Positions 1 through 11,560 of a DNA stretch of 64,000 nt are shown one piece after another. The DNA is from Mesocentrotus franciscanus (lineage: Eukaryota; Echinodermata; Echinoidea; Camarodonta; Strongylocentrotidae): contig CP137685.1 of assembly GCA_037976565.1 (NCBI GenBank), forward strand, positions 18,077,980 through 18,141,979, written 5' to 3'. The translations under genes were made by a program, and so were the position numbers. The notes under the pieces are model-generated. The model made no database searches, had not been told where the DNA came from, and saw nothing but the letters and a program-made list of their open reading frames with translations. Position 1 is the stretch's first letter. Every line of letters begins with the position of its first letter.

Positions 1-757
1 CAAAATATTATACTTCTCCCAAATGGTTAGGAATCTGTCGGTTTGAATTAGGCTAGGCGTTGTGACTGAGGTATTACATGTATTATAGAAACATGACAGT
101 GCTTCTGTCCTTTTTAACCACAAGTAAGGTCTGGCAATATGTGAACAAACAATGTCAACGCTTGATATATATTTATATTTATATAATGTGATTGGAAAAG
201 TGTAATTTGAATGAAAACAAATCTTTACTTAAAGAAAGATCATTCATACTACCGAACAAATAGCGTTCTGTATTAAACTGGTCTCTAAATAAAGACATGA
301 ATGACGGGAGCGAAATATTTTTACTTTATCGAGATGTGTTGCTAAACGATCGCCCACATCGATTCCACAAATTTAAGTAAGAAAACAAAGGAAAATGCTT
401 TTCTAATTCTCTTTCATGTATTCAAGTCACTCTCTACCCTTGCTCGTGTTTTGTTATAAGTTATACATATTCGAGGCATACTGGCATTTACTCAGCTCCC
501 TCCCCTATTTCGTCCATGTTGTCACCCCCCTCCCACCCTCTGCTCCCATGGACGTTACATGTCACTGTGTAAGCATATTGTTAGCAATTAGAACTTTTAT
601 AATATTATTATTTTCCTTATAAATCATCAACGATAAAAGTTTCCTTTTTGTTATTGTGAAGATGGATAAAGTCAAACGAAACAACCAATAAATGAATATG
701 AATTAAAAAAACAACTTATGTAATCGAGGTAAGAAATGACAATGTACTATGTTTCAA

Positions 758-801
758 TAATAATAATTATTATTATTATTATTATTATATATTTATTTAT
801 T
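758..801. repeat. ATT/AATA microsatellite
   Basis: Simple AAT then ATT repeats running into ATTT units. Seen directly. Confidence 0.8.
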
Positions 802-1255
802 TGGCAAGTACAAAGTAAATAGCATTAAACACAAGTGTCATTGAAATATAATCAATAATTACATGTAATAGGAATTAAGAGTATATTTTCTACCTCATTT
901 TCCCAGGATGCCGGAGCCGAAATGGAAAAATACTTTACTATGACCAGATGCGATGATTTGGGCAAGATACGTACGTAATCACATGATCAAAATGAATTAA
1001 TGAAAGCGACCATCAAGACAAAATAAATAATCTAAAAAATGTTGGAATGGAATTATAGACCATCAAATTACCCTTCACCTCGTGGAACAGTCTACCTCTT
1101 ACGTCTTCAAGAGCCTTAGGCTAGACACATTTTGTTTGAGAGTGGGGTGGAATGTCCTCCATGCCCCAGTAATAGAATACATAATGGTATCTTTAAAATG
1201 TCTGAAGATATATATTTGAAAGTTTCGAGCGAAAATATTAAAGTTGTGTGTATAT

Positions 1256-1281
1256 GTTTGTGTGTGTGTGTGTGTGTGTGC
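1256..1281. repeat. GT dinucleotide microsatellite
   Basis: Run of GT units, seen directly. Confidence 0.8.
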
Positions 1282-1499
1282 GTGGGTATGTGCGGCTGAA
1301 AATAGGTATTTATACACTGTTACCAAGTGCGATCTGCTACTAAGACTATGGTGATGGCGATTTAAGATTTTGATTTATTTGTGAAAACTCAAAGGCCACA
1401 GGGTGACTTCTTTAGGAGAAAGGATTATGGGAAGGAAACTGTGTCCATTTGCAACTATGATGTAAAATTATTAACCTTTAAAACACCAGATTTCCTTTT

Positions 1500-2400
1500 A
1501 AAAGTTTAAAAGGCATGGCGATATTTGGGAAGATGTAGGGATTTTCAAGAAGGGAAAACTAATCCAATAATCTTTAATAATAAATATTACTTAGGAAAAG
1601 TAAAATTGTTTTTTATGAAGAATTGGGTAAGAGAAATATTTACTTAGTTAATTACATTATCGATCAAACCCGACTACTCACTTATTTTAAGAATTTGGGT
1701 TTGTGTAGTAAAAATATAGCTAATATTTGGGAAATGTGTAATGTAGTTTTAAAGAGTAGATATCATAAAGGGAGGTCAGACAACTTACTGGTACTCAGTA
1801 GATGTACAAGATTACAATATAACCTTGAAGATATCTGGAAATATAATCCTTCTGAAAGATATGCTATCCAGAAAGGTGTACGGTAGTATTATTAACGATT
1901 TACAACATTCATACACTTTACGAATTCGGGATGGCCATGATGATTTGGAATTTTTTTAAAGGAGATTAAAAATATTAGAAATGTAACGCTTTTGATAAAA
2001 ATTAAGGAATTTCAGTACAAAATACTCCCGGGAGGAATTTATACAAAATAGCAATTCTCAAAACAGTGTTCTTTTTGTAAACAAACGTCAGAATCATATT
2101 CACGTTTATTTTTTGGATTAGATATGTAAAAACCATGTTGGCAGGGAATGATTGGAAGAATTGGGATAGTAGAACTACAAAACGCCAAGTGGGAAAATAA
2201 TTATGTTGGCATAATAGGAAATACATTGAGAACTAAATGTTGCCATAAAAAAATATATTTCAGTCAAGGCCAGAGGGTGAAATTTATACACTAGATAAAT
2301 TGTATAAAATGATATTTCAATATAGGGATGAGGAAAAGTGGTTGGCAAAAAAAAAAAAAAATTAGTTAGGAATACATCTAACAAAATGGTAAAGTATTAA
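1500..2400 (+). pseudogene. Decayed 3' end of a Tx1/L1-like LINE ORF2
   Basis: Three-frame reading on the plus strand gives pieces typical of the region C-terminal to the reverse transcriptase in Tx1/L1-like LINEs. These are an NPIIFNNKYY...KNWVREIF segment near 1560-1645, then IKEFQYKILPGGIYTK near 1998-2045, and a Cys-x-x-Cys segment CSFCKQTSESYSRLFF near 2066-2115 that matches the usual CxFC...HLFF pattern. Stops and frame changes interrupt the reading, so the copy is dead. No RT core or 5' end is visible. The clade assignment rests on pattern memory only; a TBLASTX search would decide it. Confidence 0.55.
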
Positions 2401-3780
2401 ACTACATCCAGTGTCACGAAATACTCCTCATCAACAACAGACTTGAAGAAATGAATAAATGATAGTATAATGTTATCTTTTTTCCCCTTCTTCTTCTTAG
2501 TGAATTTATCAAGAACGAACGCGTTTGGTGTGTTTTGTGCGTGTGCATGTGTGCGTGTGGGGGTAGTTTGGGAGGGAGGAGGGTTGCAGCATTATTACAA
2601 TAAGTGTGAAAGGTTACGGACTGATTTATATATTTCATAATATATTTCATTTTGTATTTTTTTTTGTTAATTTTTTAAAAAATGGAACTGAATAAAGATC
2701 ACGTGGGAAAAAAGACACTGTTTTTGTTATACATGTATTCTCTATTTGTGATTGCCCAGGTTTGAGAATCGTCTCATATTTCATTAAATGCTTGCTTTTA
2801 TTAGTTATCAAATTTTAAGCACTCAAATGTAGCAATTATTGTCTTAGAAATCTCTCACCCGTCCATTTTTCTTTCCACTGAACGAACTAATCTGGACGTT
2901 TTCATTGAGTTCAAGTTATTTTCAACTTAAAATAGAAAATGAGGTCTTTTAAATCTTATCAGTAGTGCGTCCATGCGAACTTTGATTAAACAAGAACGTT
3001 ATGATAGACTTATATTGTGTTCTTTTTTCCTTCCATTTTCTTCTTTGACTCGACTCAATCAAGGAGAGAGATCCAGGACAATTATCTTGGATTATTGTGG
3101 GGGAGGATCGGTGGTAGTTGTCTTAACGGGCTATTCTCCTCGCGGGTAACCTAGAGTAGTTGTTCGAGGTTTAGGTATTCCGTTCTCGAAGAGGATGCGT
3201 GTATATTGCACCTCTCGTGTGTTGTTCATGCTGCTAGTTTGAGAAGGAAAATTCGTGTAGAAAGTAAACTCTGCAAAAATAAAGTTTTTCCCTGATTGAA
3301 TCAGACTAAAGACCTCGTTTGGACACACTGGAGGATAGAGCCTGTTGCACACATCTTCTAATGAGATTTTACTACAGGAAGCCAATAGGCGAGAGACAAT
3401 TCAATTTGTTCCACATTATCAACACCAGCGCCCGAGAAATGTCAATATGCAATGAGATATCAGCAAACATTGGATAAGTCGGCAAATATTGCTTTCGATG
3501 AAATGATGGAACACTCGACATTAAAGCTAAGTGATATAAAAGGGTTTCTTTCTTATTATTTTTTTTCGATTATGGGAATAAGATGATGATATAAAAAAAA
3601 GTCCTCTCATATTACGTAGATTCGACCGAAAGTGTCGAGATACAACCAATTCGCTCCATTTTGAAAACAAAATTGTAAAATTATTCCCCAAATTATAACT
3701 TTCGGCTAAGGTGTATTAGATAGGTACCTGGCAATTTTCCGAAAAAAAGAATATTGATACAGATATGACTCCACTGGGTA
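2401..3780. other. Intergenic, no gene seen
   Basis: No coding region or element could be supported. A short poly-A tract lies at about 2347-2361, just inside the end of the preceding LINE remnant and possibly its tail. Confidence 0.4.
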
Positions 3781-3805
3781 AATAATGCCAAAACAATAAT
3801 GCTGA

Positions 3806-3810
3806 TTATT

Positions 3811-3857
<47 letters not shown>

Positions 3858-3884
3858 TATAATAATAATAATAATAAACTTAAT

Positions 3885-3916
<32 letters not shown>

Positions 3917-4082
3917 ACATCATCGTCATATTCTTCTTCTTCTTCTAGATTTTTTCCCTCTTTTTCTTCTTTTTATTATTGATATCATTATTATTATTAT
4001 TACTAGCATTATTGTTATTATTATTATAATTACTTTTATCATTATTATTATCATTATTATTATTATTATTATCATCATCATT
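3806..4082. repeat. Compound trinucleotide microsatellite (AAT, ATC, TTC, ATT)
   Basis: A long AAT run (about 3811-3880) is followed by ATC units (3886-3920), TTC units (3930-3946) and mixed ATT/ATC units to 4082. The apparent ORFs here on the minus strand (poly-I, poly-M, poly-N) are products of the repeat and not genes. Confidence 0.9.
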
Positions 4083-4140
4083 ATGCAAGAATTGTCTGTA
4101 AAAGAAATGTCTGTATACAGCTGTCATTGATAATTGCCAT

Positions 4141-4450
4141 TGTTGCGTCGTGGTCAAGGGAATAGGTCAACAGACTGTGCATCATCACACGGTATGCGGT
4201 TCGAATCCCTTTCACGGCAATAACGTTCATTCGCAAGAAATTAATCCCTATTTTCCACTCTCTATCCAGGTGAGGTCAATGGTAACCCGGTAAGACCGAT
4301 CTATATTCAATATACTGTATGTTTAAGTGAATGGATCTCATCAATTACGATCTCCTAAAGCCAGGGGAATAATTTGATACTTTGTATGAAGCGCAGTAGA
4401 GTAATATTGTATAGTAGCTGCGATATACGAACGCTATATAAAAAGTAAAG
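4141..4450 (+). mobile_element. tRNA-derived SINE
   Basis: An RNA polymerase III B box, GGTTCGAATCC, lies at 4198-4208, with an A-box-like stretch (TGGTCAAGGG) about 45 bases upstream at 4151-4160. The B box sits as in a tRNA T-arm. The downstream body ends in AACGCTATATAAAAAG near 4430-4447, resembling the GCGCTATATAAA tail shared by many deuterostome SINEs. No anticodon stem could be folded convincingly, so this is a SINE and not a tRNA gene. Confidence 0.6.
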
Positions 4451-6063
4451 CACTGTGCAGGTAACCACAAAGAGGTAAGGGGGCAAATCGCCGAATCGGT
4501 TGTAATAATTGTGTGGGTTGCATTAAGTCAACACGAAATGGGGCGCATCTCCATTTTATTTATTTGTATTCAAAGAAACCAAGTATCTATTTCATTTACT
4601 TTAAGCATAGTTTACCCACGAAACATATTCCAAAAGTTATATAGAGGTCATAATTTATTTGGTATTTGGTTTTGAATTCTATTTGATCAAGTATCTATTT
4701 CATTGATTCTGAATACATACAAATGAAAGAGATTTTTTTTTAAGACATGGAGGGCATATATTATGTCCTTAGTTGTGGTTTGGTTTAGACCAACCTACAG
4801 TTGATCCGTACACTATTTTCTAATGGTAAGTCCAAATATAAATTATATAAATTATATAAATGATATAAAGACCTCCTCACTTTTTTCTCTAAACTCGAGA
4901 AAATTTATTTCAGGCATCATTACAAAGCTTTTTCCTAAACGCTTTTAGGCAGTCACTTCGAGGTGGGAAAATCAAAACAATAAAATCATATAATACAATC
5001 ATTCATCCCTGGGTTTATTTCCTATTGCACAAATGCAATGCTAACTATTTAATGATGTAAGTATATTATTATGAAAGTGTCTCATTCTATCTTTTAGTAT
5101 ACCCTTTTTTATATTTTGCTACATTTTGACATGATAGTCAATTAGTCATATAGTAAAAGAAGTGTTCTGCTTTGTTTATTATTCAAGCACAAAAGTTCAT
5201 CGGATTTTTCTTTTTCTAAACCGGAATTAACATAGAGATTTCCGCTATTCTACCACACGTATCCGGTCATACAGGAGAGGGAGAAGAAACCAAGATCGCT
5301 TGGTTTCACTGAAATACTTTGCCTGTATAGGGAATGGGTGTATTTCGATTAACACAAGGCTTTATTTTTTAAAGGGAAAGAGCACGTTGCTGAGCAGCAA
5401 TTTCCTCCGAGAGCAGCATATAATGTCAGATTAAAGGTTCTCTTCAAAGTAAAGGATATTTGAAAGACGAAAGCCAATACTATTTCCATGTCTCTTTCCA
5501 AATCGTAGCCATGTTTCTCTCACCTAGGTCGAGAGTGGCAAATAATATATTAATGTGTTGCAAAAAGAACCTTGGGCCATAGAAGGGACTTGAATCATGC
5601 ATGTTCATTACGTTCTATTATCCGCCGACTTCAAATAAGGCAGATAAAGTTGAAAATAAAAACTTGTCTATGAACATGAACATTTTCTTCCATTCAATTT
5701 GACAACATATTTGACATCTGTTCAAACAATACAATTTATACTTAAGAACATAAATATAATTTAAGAACTTGTATTACAAGGAAGAAGGCGCGAATCCCGG
5801 TAAGCAAAGCTTGTAATGGGTACGCCCGAATACACAACTACATAATACACATTATAAATAGAAGAAAGGAAGGAAGGGATATAGGCGAGGAGGAAAGGAT
5901 AGAGAGCTTGGAGAGAAAAGAAGAGGACTGCAACAAAGTAGCAATGGAGTGTATGGCATGCACAAACAATATAATGGCAAGATATAGGTGAAGGGTATAA
6001 TGTGGAAATAGAGTATGCTCAATTGCTATTATAAAACCAAGGGTATAGTTCTTGTGTAGACCT
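4451..6063. other. Intergenic, no gene seen
   Basis: AT-rich. There is a short internal repeat of AAGTATCTATTTCATT (near 4580 and 4690) and a purine-rich stretch at 5860-5940. No coding signal. Confidence 0.4.
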
Positions 6064-6457
6064 TTAAAGATAAAGTTGAGTTCTGGTCATATGTTATTGC
6101 ATTGAGAAAGAAACGGTGTGGAATCGATCAGAAAAGGTTGATCATGTAGCATAACTATTGGTGTGTACTGCAAGGTTCTGGAGTCATCAAAATGATAAGA
6201 AATTTGGCACTGTCTTAGTAAAGTAACAAGCACTGTACACAGAAAGATGTATTTATATGGGACTACACAAACATTTGGCATAAAAATCGGGCCTCATTTT
6301 TAAGCTGTTACTTGTCATAATTAGAATATGAAGGCATTTGAAGAGCCATGCTTTTCATGGAACATTTTTTCTCTGCTGTTCTTCCATAATTGCATAATAG
6401 CAATGATAACGCTCACAAATTATTTTTCACCTCTCTCCAGAACTCAACCTTCTCTAG
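6064..6457. mobile_element. TTAA-type MITE, copy 1 of a three-copy family
   Basis: It begins with TTAAAGATAAAGTTGAG and the right end carries the inverted counterpart CCAGAACTCAACCTT at 6437-6451. The interior (about 6070-6360) matches 51,500-51,690 and 57,911-58,232, including the shared stretch GCACTGTACACAGAAA. The right TTAA is decayed. The small ORF at 6087-6281 is an accident of the repeat, since a similar shadow appears in the copy near 58 kb. Confidence 0.6.
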
Positions 6458-7324
6458 CTAGTGTCAAAGCAATGAGACCCCTCTTCTAATGACATCTGTG
6501 TAGTTCACATTTATCGAGGTAGTTTAGCATTTCAGCATGGCTTTTCTTTCTGTGAAGACAGTAGTGTCAAGATCACATCAATGATCAATACATGTATTTA
6601 TGCAGGCTTTGTTAATTTCGGGGACTTATTTTCAAGTCAGTGTGAGTCTAGCTGTCCAAACTAACTTGACCCTCTTGTTGTATATATGGCTTCTAAAGCC
6701 TACTTGTATGTACATCATGTCCACGTTACATATAATTCTGGTTTGCGTGTTAAAACTCTGTTATTTAATAACTAAAAAGCTTAGTTTGACAGAAAAATAT
6801 GTTTTTAGATAATATTAATACCAATTTATGATTGTAAATAAAAATTGTTTATTGTTCTTTGTAATATACCCTGGAGGACTTGGGAGGGGGTAGCGGGAGG
6901 GGTTGGCGGTATCGAGAGGGTGGCGGGAGGGGTGGTGAGGCGAGGGGGATAGTGCTTTGGTAAATTACTATGATTAAACATTGATATTGTATGTAAATTA
7001 ATATGATTTTTTTTTCTTTTGCTTTTGGACCCCATGGAAGAACAGGACCATTTTGAAAATGGTCCTGAAATGGGCTATCCAACCGTTTGTAACACATTTA
7101 CTTACTTTCTTATCATTTGAAATGTCTTTTATATGTATGTTTTTTAACTTGTATGTAAATATTGATTTCGGAAATAAAAACAAACAAACAAACAAACCTG
7201 CCAGAGTAGGAGAAGGGGAAACGAAAATTAAGAGATCTGTAGACATGCAGCCAGACCTATTTCTGTAAGAGTGCTTGCTAATAATTATTTAGTAATTCAA
7301 GGAAAAGTTGCCCTTATTCCCTTT
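6458..7324. other. Intergenic, no gene seen
   Basis: Contains a G-rich interrupted repeat (about 6868-6950, GGGAGGGG units) and a short perfect inverted repeat around CCATTTTGAAAATGG (about 7048-7062). The overlapping small ORFs in all frames look random. Confidence 0.4.
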
Positions 7325-7540
7325 AAATTAGGGGCACACGTTCTATGGAAAGGGGCATTTATGAAAAGGGGAAGGGGCTCTTATTAAAAAGGAAAGGGGC
7401 ACTTATCAGAAGGAAAAAGTACACTTATTAGAAAGGAAAAAAGGGACACGTGTCAAAATGCAAAGGACACTTATCAGAGGTGAAGGAGCACTCTTCAGAT
7501 GTTAAAGGAGCACCCATCAGAGATGAAAAGGAACTAAGCA
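7325..7540. repeat. Degenerate short tandem repeat, ~25-35 bp units
   Basis: Units containing GGGGCACTTAT, ACACTTATCAGA and AGCACTCTTCAGA recur about every 30 bases with heavy divergence. Seen by eye; period and copy number are approximate. Confidence 0.5.
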
Positions 7541-7657
7541 AACATAGGTGCTAATAATTGGGGTAGGGGGTCCTAGGACGTAGTCCTAAGGAGGGAAGGA
7601 GGGAAGGACTGTATCTCGTGTGCGACGAATTTATCTAAGTCACTCTCACGGCTCTGC

Positions 7658-8110
7658 TTATATAGCGATGTAGAGTTGGCCAAATAGTGCTTCATTGTTC
7701 TCAAGCACTTTGATCTTCTCGTCTGTTTTCTGAACTATCTTGCAGTAGGATTTTCTGAAGAAAGCCAGTGAATTTCTTTTGGTTGGATCGTGGATTGCGT
7801 GGGTGCACTCAGCAACCACGGCCTTGACAAACTCTTGGTACTGTTTATTTCCAGTCTCCTCCAGTAACAACGGCTCTGTCTGTGCATTTGCGACTGTCAA
7901 GCGCTATCAGATCATCAAACTCATCGAGATATGGATTACCCATTTTCCTGATGCTTACAGAAAAGGCATTGACTTGTTTCAATTGAACAGAGGTAGTTCT
8001 GCAGATTTAGCTGGTGGGTATTCAATCGCCGGTTGATTAGATGCATATTGTGCTGCCCATGTGATAGCATCTCTGCTGTTTAGTTCCTCCTTTTGAAGAA
8101 GAGGGAGTGT
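7658..8110 (-). pseudogene. Decayed copy of a repeat-associated invertebrate protein
   Basis: The minus strand contains consecutive coding-like blocks in shifting frames. AITWAAQYASNQ lies near 8030-8065, a block reading KMGNPYLDEFDDLIALDSR ends near 7890, and an 80-codon open stretch at 7658-7900 contains KQYQEFVKAVV, HAIHDPTKRNS and VLENNEALFGQLYIA. These blocks match, in the same order, a protein I remember as recurring in many copies in cnidarian and other marine invertebrate genomes, of unknown function. Frameshifts join the blocks and an in-frame stop ends one of them, so this copy is not functional. It sits beside repeats, consistent with a mobile origin. The family link is from memory and unverified. 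Confidence 0.45.
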
Positions 8111-8194
8111 CTGATTGATCTACTTCTGTTATGTTGCTCTTGCATCATCTATGCAAATCTCGACAGGACCAACAACAATCAATGTGAATATGCA

Positions 8195-8675
8195 TATGGG
8201 GGATCCGGGACAACGCCCCCGCTCCCTTCACATTAATTATTTATGTTTTGACAGGGGCTCCTTCCTTAATATCGTTCAGTAAGGTCCTATAGGAAAGCCC
8301 TGTACCAAAACAGGCGGTTGATAACCACAAACCAATGTGATCTTACATTACATATAACATTGGGGCTCCGGCACGACGCCCCCGCCCAATCACACATAAT
8401 ATGAATATTAATATTATGGCTGGGGCTCTTATCCTAACAACGTTCAGAAGGTCATAAGGAAGCCCTGAACCAAAAAGGGCGTTTGTACAACAACAAAAAC
8501 AGAAAAATATGTAAACGTACTTTTAATTTTGGAAGCTCCTGTACGACGCCCCTGCCCCTAAATCACACTTTTAAGAATATTGTGTTGGGGGCTCCAGCCC
8601 TAACATCATTCACTAGGCCCTATGGACGCCCTGTACCGAAAATTGCATTAGTATAACAACAAATCAATGTTTAAT
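8195..8675. repeat. GGGGCTCC tandem array, left part (~150-bp units)
   Basis: Three diverged units start near 8200, 8355 and 8525. Each has a G-rich/C-rich pair such as GGGGCTCCGGCACGACGCCC, then an AT-rich spacer, a second GGGGCTC motif, and a conserved tail like GCCCTGTACCAAAA. The array resumes after the inserted LINE at about 10,485. Confidence 0.7.
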
Positions 8676-10484
8676 CAATCAATCAATCAATCAGGCTATA
8701 GTTCATCCAGACGTTGGACAAAGCCCTCCTCATAACATTTCCATTCTCTTCTGTCTCTAGCTATCCTCGTCCAAGCGGCCGTTCCCATGTATGATGTTAG
8801 GTCATCTCTCCATCTTCTCTTCTGCCTTCCTCTGACCTCTTCTTCTCTTTCCAGTCCTTGGTTGCCATTCTGTTAAACGATTTGTCCATCTATTGTCCTG
8901 AAGTCTTACTACATGCCCAGCCCTTCCTCTCCTCTCCACTTTGATTCTCTGACTTTCTCCATGATGTCTTTAACCTTTGTTTTCTGGCGTATGACTTTGT
9001 GATTGATTTTGTCTCGCAGAGATAAATGCGACATCTTTCTCTCCATAGCTCGTTGAGTAGTCACAAGCTTCTGTTCTAGATCCTTTGTCAGTGACCATGT
9101 TTCTGATCCATATGACTTGTCATAGTTGTTAGAATGCATTGGTTGAACACTCTTCTTCTTAGTGACATGAGTATGTTTTATCGGTCAACATGTCTTTGTA
9201 TCTTCCAAAGTTCATCTATCCTGCTTTTACTCTCATCATAACTTCTTCTTTTGTGGTGTCTTCCATTTTCAAAGTTTGTCCCAGATACTTGTAACTGCTC
9301 ACTCTCTCTAATGTTCGACCTTCTATCTCAATGTTTTCATCTGTGTCATAGTTTGTCATATATTTTGTTTTATCTTTGTGCATAGTTAAGATATTTGATT
9401 GATGTTGAGATCATTAAGGCCACATCATCAGCGAATCTGAGATCAGTAAGTGTTTCCCCATCAATGTTTACTCCTCCATTTAAATGTGACTTTTTAAATA
9501 CCTCCTCTATAGTGGATGTGAATACCTTTGGAGATAATGTGTCTCCTTGTCGGACTCTCCTCTGAATCTTGACCTCCCTTGATACATCATTATCAATTTG
9601 AATTCTGGCTACTGCGTTGGTGTAAATATTTTCCAGGATGTTCACATACCCTTCTTCAATGTTAATCTTTCGTAGGGCATCAAACATGTCTGTGTGTTCG
9701 ATGGAATCGAATGCCTCCTGGTAGTCCACAAATCCGAGGCATAGTTGAAGTTGGTACTCATTTTGCTTTCTCAATGAGTTGATTTATAGCTTGTAGGTGG
9801 TCTGTTGTTGAGAATCCAGCTCTAAACCCTGCTTGTTCTCTGGGTTGATTTGTGTCCAATATATCTTTGATTCTAGTTTGGATTATACTTAATTAGTGAA
9901 GATCTTGTACAGATGAGATAGAAGGCTGATTGGGCGATAGTTTTTTTACTTCAGCTTTGTCACCTTTCTTGTAAAAAAGAATTATTTTTGCCTCTTTCCA
10001 AGTGGTTGGAATCTGTTGCTTTTCCAATATCTGGTTGAATAGTTTCAGTAACTTGTCTCCTCCCCTCCTTGTTTGATAATTTCGCATGTTATTTCGTCAT
10101 TTCCCGGTGCTTTGTTGTCCTTCATATTATATTGTTTACAGCTTCCTCAACTTCTCTTTGAAGTATTGGCGGTATGTTTGAGTTTCTGGGTGAGATATCT
10201 TTATCATCCTTCTGTTGTTTTTTCGTTGAACCATAAAGTTCCTGGTAGAAATCAGCACATATTTCTAGTAGCTCCGATCTCTCAGAAGTTATATTTCCAT
10301 CCTTTTGCTTCAATCTGCTCATTCTTGACTTTTTGCATTCCATCTTTTGTATTGTTTTTGGTCCCCTTCCGCTTTCTAGAGTTTCTAAAATGAGTTTAGA
10401 AGTTTTTTCGTCTAATTTTCCTTTGGCGTCGTTTCTTTTTCACCAATTTCACTATTTCAATGTTACTTTACATGATATATTATT
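8676..10484 (-). mobile_element. RTE-type non-LTR retrotransposon, 5' truncated and decayed
   Basis: Minus-strand reading gives a reverse transcriptase in order: KAPGNDEIT near 10,090-10,125; a linker with TTWKEAKIILFYKKGD (9950-10,000); then the longest open block (9370-9774) with VDYQEAFDSIEHTDMF, RRVRQGDTLSPKVFT and LRFADDVALMI, so the FADD active site is intact. A C-terminal block at 8909-9139 starts with GSETWSLTKDLEQKL. Stops and frameshifts separate the blocks. The 3' end abuts a short (TCAA)n tract at about 8672-8694 on the plus strand, the simple-repeat tail expected of RTE elements. The 5' end stops at about 10,480, where the GGGGCTCC array resumes, so the element inserted into that array. 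No endonuclease domain is seen. RTE is inferred from the EHTDMF/RQGDTLSPK style. Confidence 0.8.
9370..9774 (-). pseudogene. Reverse transcriptase fragment (core palm, FADD)
   Basis: This 134-codon open block of the RTE-like LINE carries RT motif A (FVDYQEAFDS), the RQGDTLSP motif and motif C (FADD). It would place nucleotides during target-primed reverse transcription if part of a whole ORF, but it is cut off from the N-terminal and C-terminal parts by frame changes, so it is a remnant. Confidence 0.8.
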
Positions 10485-10735
10485 TGGGTGCTCAAGGACG
10501 ACCGCGGCCCCCGCCCCCAAATAACATCATAATGAATATTTTGTTGGGGGCTCCAACCCTGTACCAAAAATTGCATTTATACCTTATTTTGGGGTTCCGG
10601 AACGATGCCCCCGCCACCACACCCTTAAATTGATTTTGTATTGCCGGGGCGCTCCTATATAGGCTCATAATTATCGTTTAATTATAGAAGGTCCTTTAAG
10701 GAAGCTGTGTACCAAAAATGGCGCTTTTAATTATC
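10485..10735. repeat. GGGGCTCC tandem array, right part
   Basis: Continues the array seen at 8195-8675, with GGGGGCTCC (about 10,543), GGGGTTCCGGAACGATGCCC (about 10,591) and tails like CTGTACCAAAAATTGC. The RTE LINE separates the two parts. Confidence 0.65.
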
Positions 10736-10894
10736 CGGCATGTAACGATAATCGATAAATTTGACGCTAAGCCACCTGACTATAAAAATACCTTGAATAC
10801 CTTGAATACCAAAGCTTCTGGAAGAAAGCCGTCTCCAGCTGTCGAGCTTCCAGATCTAACTTCAGCGGGGGATCGATGTCCCAGCTTCTGGGTC

Positions 10895-10902
10895 TTGCAC
10901 CA
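10895..10902. repeat. Target-site duplication, left (TTGCACCA)
   Basis: Identical to 11,685-11,692. The two copies directly flank the inverted termini of the element between them. An 8-bp duplication is the hallmark of hAT transposition. Confidence 0.85.
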
Positions 10903-11024
10903 CAAGCGCGTAGCCAGGATTTTATTTTAGGGGGGGGGGTGGTAGTGAGCACGCGAATCACTTTACAGAGCGCGCGAAGCGCGCTCCTAGGGGTGGGTGC
11001 AGGGAGGGGGGAGCTTCCCCCCTC

Positions 11025-11560
11025 CCGAGCGAAGCGCGGAAGCTTTGACGTTTCATTAAATTATTAGAGAAAGAAGCCGATTCGTTGTACCGTTCTCGGC
11101 TCTTAATCCTTGTCTGAATACAGTTTCCTCCCTCCCGCGCCAAGTGCGGAAGCGTTGACGTTTCATTAAAATTTAAAAGAAGACGATTCGTTGTACCGTT
11201 CTCGGCTCTTAATCCTTGTCTGAATACAGTTTCCCTCTATCCCGCGCGAAGCGCGGAAGCTTTGAAGTTTCATAAAATTATTAGAGAAAGAAGCCGATTC
11301 GTCGTACCGTTCTCGACCCTTAATCTTTGTCTGAATTCAGTCCCCGCCCCCCCCCCTCCCCCCTGCTCGAAGCGCGGAAGTTTTGACGTTTCATTCAATT
11401 GTTAGAGAAAGAAGACGATTCGTTGTACCGTTCTCGTGAGAACGGTACAACGAATCGTCTTCTTAATCGGCTCTTAATCCTTGTCTGAATTCAGTTTCCC
11501 CCACCCGCGCGAAGCGCGGAAGCTCAGTTGACTTTTCATTAAATTATTAGAGAAGATGAC
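11025..11560. repeat. ~125-bp satellite array inside the hAT element
   Basis: Each unit contains GCGCGGAAGCTTTGACG, a TTTCATTAAATTATTAGAGA segment, GATTCGTTGTACCGTTCTC, and CTTAATCCTTGTCTGAAT. Units start near 11,030, 11,148, 11,245, 11,365 and 11,510. The reverse complement of the same unit is repeated at 17,776-18,718. Confidence 0.85.
11409..11464. repeat. Perfect 27-bp inverted repeat (hairpin)
   Basis: The arm at 11,409-11,435 is exactly complementary to 11,438-11,464, with a 2-base centre. It is a head-to-head junction of two partial satellite units inside the array. Confidence 0.85.

Larger units (their letters stand above)
1..1499. other. Intergenic, no gene seen
   Basis: AT-rich sequence with short unconnected ORFs and no recognisable domain. 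It contains an ATT microsatellite (about 758-801) and a GT microsatellite (about 1257-1280). Nothing else is supported. Confidence 0.5.

Noticed and set aside
1623..1886. 87-codon plus ORF as a separate gene
   Set aside because: Its residues fit the decayed Tx1/L1-like LINE that runs through several frames here.
3693..4157. Minus ORFs of poly-Met/Ile and poly-Asn
   Set aside because: Pure translation of trinucleotide microsatellites.
4198..4208. tRNA gene
   Set aside because: Only A/B boxes are visible; no complete cloverleaf; long non-tRNA body with SINE tail.
8195..8675. CRISPR array
   Set aside because: Units diverge over their whole length, ~150 bp period, eukaryotic setting; no identical short repeats with unique spacers.
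10073..10393. 106-codon plus ORF
   Set aside because: Antisense shadow of the RTE reverse transcriptase on the minus strand.
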